64,000 bases of DNA, from positions 7,068,001 through 7,132,000 of the forward strand of contig OY969623.1 of assembly GCA_963701675.1 (NCBI GenBank), in the 5' to 3' direction. This stretch comes from G963701675 sp963701675 (lineage in GTDB: Bacteria > Planctomycetota > Planctomycetia > Gemmatales > Gemmataceae). Position 1 is the first letter of the stretch. Every line of letters starts with the position of its first letter. A model generated the notes under the pieces. The model did not search any database, was not told where the DNA came from, and saw only the letters and a list, made by a program, of their open reading frames with translations. This document shows, piece after piece, positions 62,030 to 64,000 of the stretch. Both the position numbers and the translations under genes were made by a program.

Positions 62030-63532
62030 ATGAGCCGATCCACTCGCCGGACGTTTTTGAAGCGAACCCTAGCGGCGGCGGCAACCGTCACCATCGCCGG
62101 CACCAAGTCCTCCGGTAAGGTGCTCGGGGCCAACGACACGATCCGCATCGGCGTCGCCGGGCTAAACGGACGAGGCCGGGATCACGTCGAGGCCTTCGCG
62201 ACCATGAAGAAGGAAAAGGTGCAGGTCACCTACTTGATTGATCCGGACACTCGAGTGTTCGGCAAGGGTATGAAAAGTAAGGGCGACAAGGACACGCTGC
62301 CCCTCGTGGCGTACGTGAAAGCGAAATGCAACGTCACCCCTAAGACGGTCCAGGACGTTCGGCAGGCGCTCGATGACGCAAACCTCGACGCCATCAGTAT
62401 TGCCACGCCCAATCACTGGCATGCATTGATGACCATTTGGGCCTGCCGGGCTAACAAGGATGTGTTCGTTGAGAAGCCGAGTTGCCACAATCTGGCCGAA
62501 GGGCACATGGCCGCGGCCTACGCGGGTAAGTACGAACGCATCGTGCAGCACGGCACCCAGAATCGCAGCGACCAGAAATGGGCCAAGGTTGCGAAGATTA
62601 TCGAGTCCGGAAAACTCGGCAAGTTGCTCGTCTCCCGCGCACTTTGCTACAAACGGCGTGACGCTGGGCCAGGCGTCGTGCAATCCGTCAAACCCGTGCC
62701 CACACCGAGTGAATTGGACTTCAATCTCTGGCTGGGGCCGGCGCCAGAGCGCACGTATCACGAGAATCTCGTTCACTACCGTTGGCACTGGTTCTGGGAT
62801 TTCGGCAATGGGGACATCGGAAATCAGGGCGTCCATCAAATGGACATCGCCCGTTGGATGATTCCGAAAGCTCGGTATCCGAAGACGGTGGTCAGCATCG
62901 GCGGGCGATTCGGCCCCAAGGACCAGGCCGAAACGCCCAACACGCAACTGGCGCTTTTCGATTTCTCCCACACGCAGACCAAGCTGATTTTCGAAGTTCG
63001 TGGCCTGGCTACCGAGAATTACAAGGGCGAAGACGTCGGCAACATCCTTCATCTCGAGGAAGGCACGATTGTTGGAAACAGCAAGTTCATTCCCAAGGGT
63101 AAGGCCGAGCCCGAGCCGCTCCCGGACTTCGGCGTCGAGATCGATTCCAATCGCTACGAAGGCGGGCACTATGCCAACTTCATCCGGGCAATCCGCACTC
63201 GCAACAAGAAGGACCTGACGGCTGGGATCGAGGATGGCTTTTACTCGAGCGGTTTGTGTCTCCTGGCCAACGCCTCGTACCGCGTTGGCGAAATGGTCCC
63301 GTTCAATCAACAGGCAAACGCCTTCGGTGACGACAAGGATGCCGCCGAGGCTCTGGGCCGGATGAGCGAACATTTGAAGACGAAGCTTGGTCCAACCGAT
63401 GGCCAGATGTATCGCCTCGGAAAGCAACTGCGGTACAACCCGGAATCGGACAACGTGAAAGAGACCGACGCCCGGCAACTGCTCACCGGCGCCTATCGCA
63501 AGGGGTTTGAGTTGCCGGTGAAGGTGCTTTAG
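62030..63532 (+). CDS. Tat-exported Gfo/Idh/MocA-family oxidoreductase
   Basis: A 500-residue protein with twin-arginine signal STRRTFLKRTLAAAATV, NAD-binding Rossmann start TIRIGVAGLNGRGRDHVEAF, EKPSCHNLAEGHM and a C-terminal dehydrogenase domain (LDFNLWLGPAP, HYRWHWFWDFGNGDIGNQGVHQMDIARW). Planctomycetes carry many such proteins, probably for exported sugar or cyclitol metabolism; the substrate is unknown. Promoter region not evident in the 86 bp gap before it. Confidence 0.91.
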   Translation: MSRSTRRTFLKRTLAAAATVTIAGTKSSGKVLGANDTIRIGVAGLNGRGRDHVEAFATMKKEKVQVTYLIDPDTRVFGKGMKSKGDKDTLPLVAYVKAKCNVTPKTVQDVRQALDDANLDAISIATPNHWHALMTIWACRANKDVFVEKPSCHNLAEGHMAAAYAGKYERIVQHGTQNRSDQKWAKVAKIIESGKLGKLLVSRALCYKRRDAGPGVVQSVKPVPTPSELDFNLWLGPAPERTYHENLVHYRWHWFWDFGNGDIGNQGVHQMDIARWMIPKARYPKTVVSIGGRFGPKDQAETPNTQLALFDFSHTQTKLIFEVRGLATENYKGEDVGNILHLEEGTIVGNSKFIPKGKAEPEPLPDFGVEIDSNRYEGGHYANFIRAIRTRNKKDLTAGIEDGFYSSGLCLLANASYRVGEMVPFNQQANAFGDDKDAAEALGRMSEHLKTKLGPTDGQMYRLGKQLRYNPESDNVKETDARQLLTGAYRKGFELPVKVL

Positions 63533-63576
63533 GAACGGCGTCGGAATTCGAACCGGCTAGGCCAATACGGTGCAAT

Positions 63577-63801
63577 TTACGCTAGCGTGTCGTCCAGGAT
63601 CTCCGTGATGCGCGCGCCGGTCAATCGCACGCTGCCGGGTTGATTGGTACGCACCAGAGGCACCTGAATCCGCCGTTTCTCTACGGCTGGCTTTGCATGG
63701 GGCAGTACTGGATAAGTGATGGTCACGACAGCGCCTTCAGGCAACGCCGACTCGCCCTCCAAAACTACCACGCCGTTATGTACGCGACCTGGAATAATCA
63801 T
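63577..63801 (-). CDS. Antitoxin-like VapB-type small protein, toxin partner absent
   Basis: A 74-residue protein from ATG 63801: MIIPGRVHNGVVVLEGESAL, then PEGAVVTITYPVLPHAKPAV and a C-terminal ILDDTLA. The start resembles DUF104/VapB-like antitoxins. No PIN gene lies downstream; the Gfo/Idh gene ends at 63532 on the other strand. It looks like an orphan antitoxin. Confidence 0.65.
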   Translation of the reverse strand: MIIPGRVHNGVVVLEGESALPEGAVVTITYPVLPHAKPAVEKRRIQVPLVRTNQPGSVRLTGARITEILDDTLA

Positions 63802-63841
63802 GGACCTATTGTATTTGTTTTCGAAGCGGTCTCGGCTTGGT

Positions 63842-64000
63842 CTATGTGCTCCCACCGTTCCCCAGTTGTAGCTCTAGCGATTGCCGGACCAGTCCAATCA
63901 CGTAGGGCAGGTCATCCAGTCTAGCGAGCGCGACTTCGACATCACCGTTCCCCCATCTGCCCTTACCGGTGACATTGTCACAGAGTCCCTTAGGATCACT
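63842..64000 (-). CDS. C-terminal end of a DUF5655-like protein (5' end beyond window)
   Basis: The frame is open from the right edge to TAG at 63842-63844, about 52 codons, with sequence including CDNVTGKGRWGNGDVEVAL and DDLPYVIGLVRQSLEL. This resembles the C-terminus of DUF5655-type proteins (GHWGNGDxE followed by YVxxLVRQS). The N-terminus lies outside the window, so domain content and start are unknown. It ends 41 bp before the antitoxin-like gene. Confidence 0.6.
   Translation of the reverse strand, partial: SDPKGLCDNVTGKGRWGNGDVEVALARLDDLPYVIGLVRQSLELQLGNGGST

Noticed and set aside
62162..63478. A 438-residue minus-strand ORF opposite the Gfo/Idh gene
   Set aside because: Antisense of a well-recognised oxidoreductase with an intact Tat signal; the composition is typical of a shadow frame.
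1..64000. tRNA, rRNA or riboswitch genes
   Set aside because: I found no convincing cloverleaf, ribosomal core or riboswitch motif by eye; covariance-model searches were not possible here.

Overview
The window looks like a chromosomal segment of a planctomycete (Planctomycetota, probably class Planctomycetia; the order cannot be fixed from this sequence alone). The pointers are lineage-flavoured proteins: a TIGR03000-type exported protein, a Minf_1886-type protein, PQQ-propeller and Tat-exported Gfo/Idh proteins, an ECF sigma factor coupled to a large Ser/Thr kinase with TPRs, and giant-gene-style secreted proteins that begin with the LETLEARRLL sorting motif. No rRNA, tRNA or CRISPR array was recognised.

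Layout. 1-6591 (minus): aa3-type cytochrome oxidase operon, transcribed cytochrome c, subunit II, subunit I (frameshifted), heme A synthase, heme O synthase, subunit III (runs off the left edge). 6912-8255 (plus): small membrane protein, an addiction-module antitoxin and a two-gene HEPN pair. 8300-10464 (minus): conserved planctomycete proteins, RicT/PSP1 and a 7Fe ferredoxin. 10741-18398: MATE exporter, PpiC-type foldase, HIT protein (frameshifted), dGTPase-like HD protein, PIN-TRAM protein, TPR and HEAT proteins, TIGR03000 protein. 18421-30970 (minus, almost entirely housekeeping): ruvC-ruvA-ruvB behind cysS and two unknown genes, ispF, dnaB, rplI, ssb, rpsF, pth, rplY, an LpxA-like acyltransferase, creatininase-like protein and PQQ propeller. 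30974-35289: YycJ-like MBL hydrolase, DoxX, methyltransferase, CheY-like regulator and a Nudix-MBL fusion.

35300-52118 is the accessory highlight: two related cassettes. Cassette A is an ECF sigma factor translationally coupled to a 1056-residue kinase, divergent from two seven-bladed FG-GAP propeller proteins. Cassette B is a paralogous but damaged kinase without the sigma gene, divergent from an FG-GAP protein, a CARDB/M23-peptidase protein and a further FG-GAP protein. The FG-GAP proteins share an N-terminal planctomycete export motif and a basic C-terminal tag (DTPINK-x-NKRR-x-LGGRR), and each gene is followed by a related palindromic element. Upstream regions are also shared between cassettes, which supports block duplication.

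52209-64000: an unpaired antitoxin, DedA, small lipoprotein, HAD phosphatase, M48 lipoprotein protease, two cupredoxins, an ECF sigma/anti-sigma/secretin-N-domain operon, MobA, a frameshifted VapC with its antitoxin, a class C serine hydrolase, a Gfo/Idh oxidoreductase, another unpaired antitoxin and the 3' end of a further gene.

At least six genes are broken by single-base indels (subunit I, HIT, kinase 2, CARDB/M23, M48, VapC), some in G/C runs. Because essential genes are among them, sequencing or assembly error is a serious explanation and should be excluded before any is called a real pseudogene.
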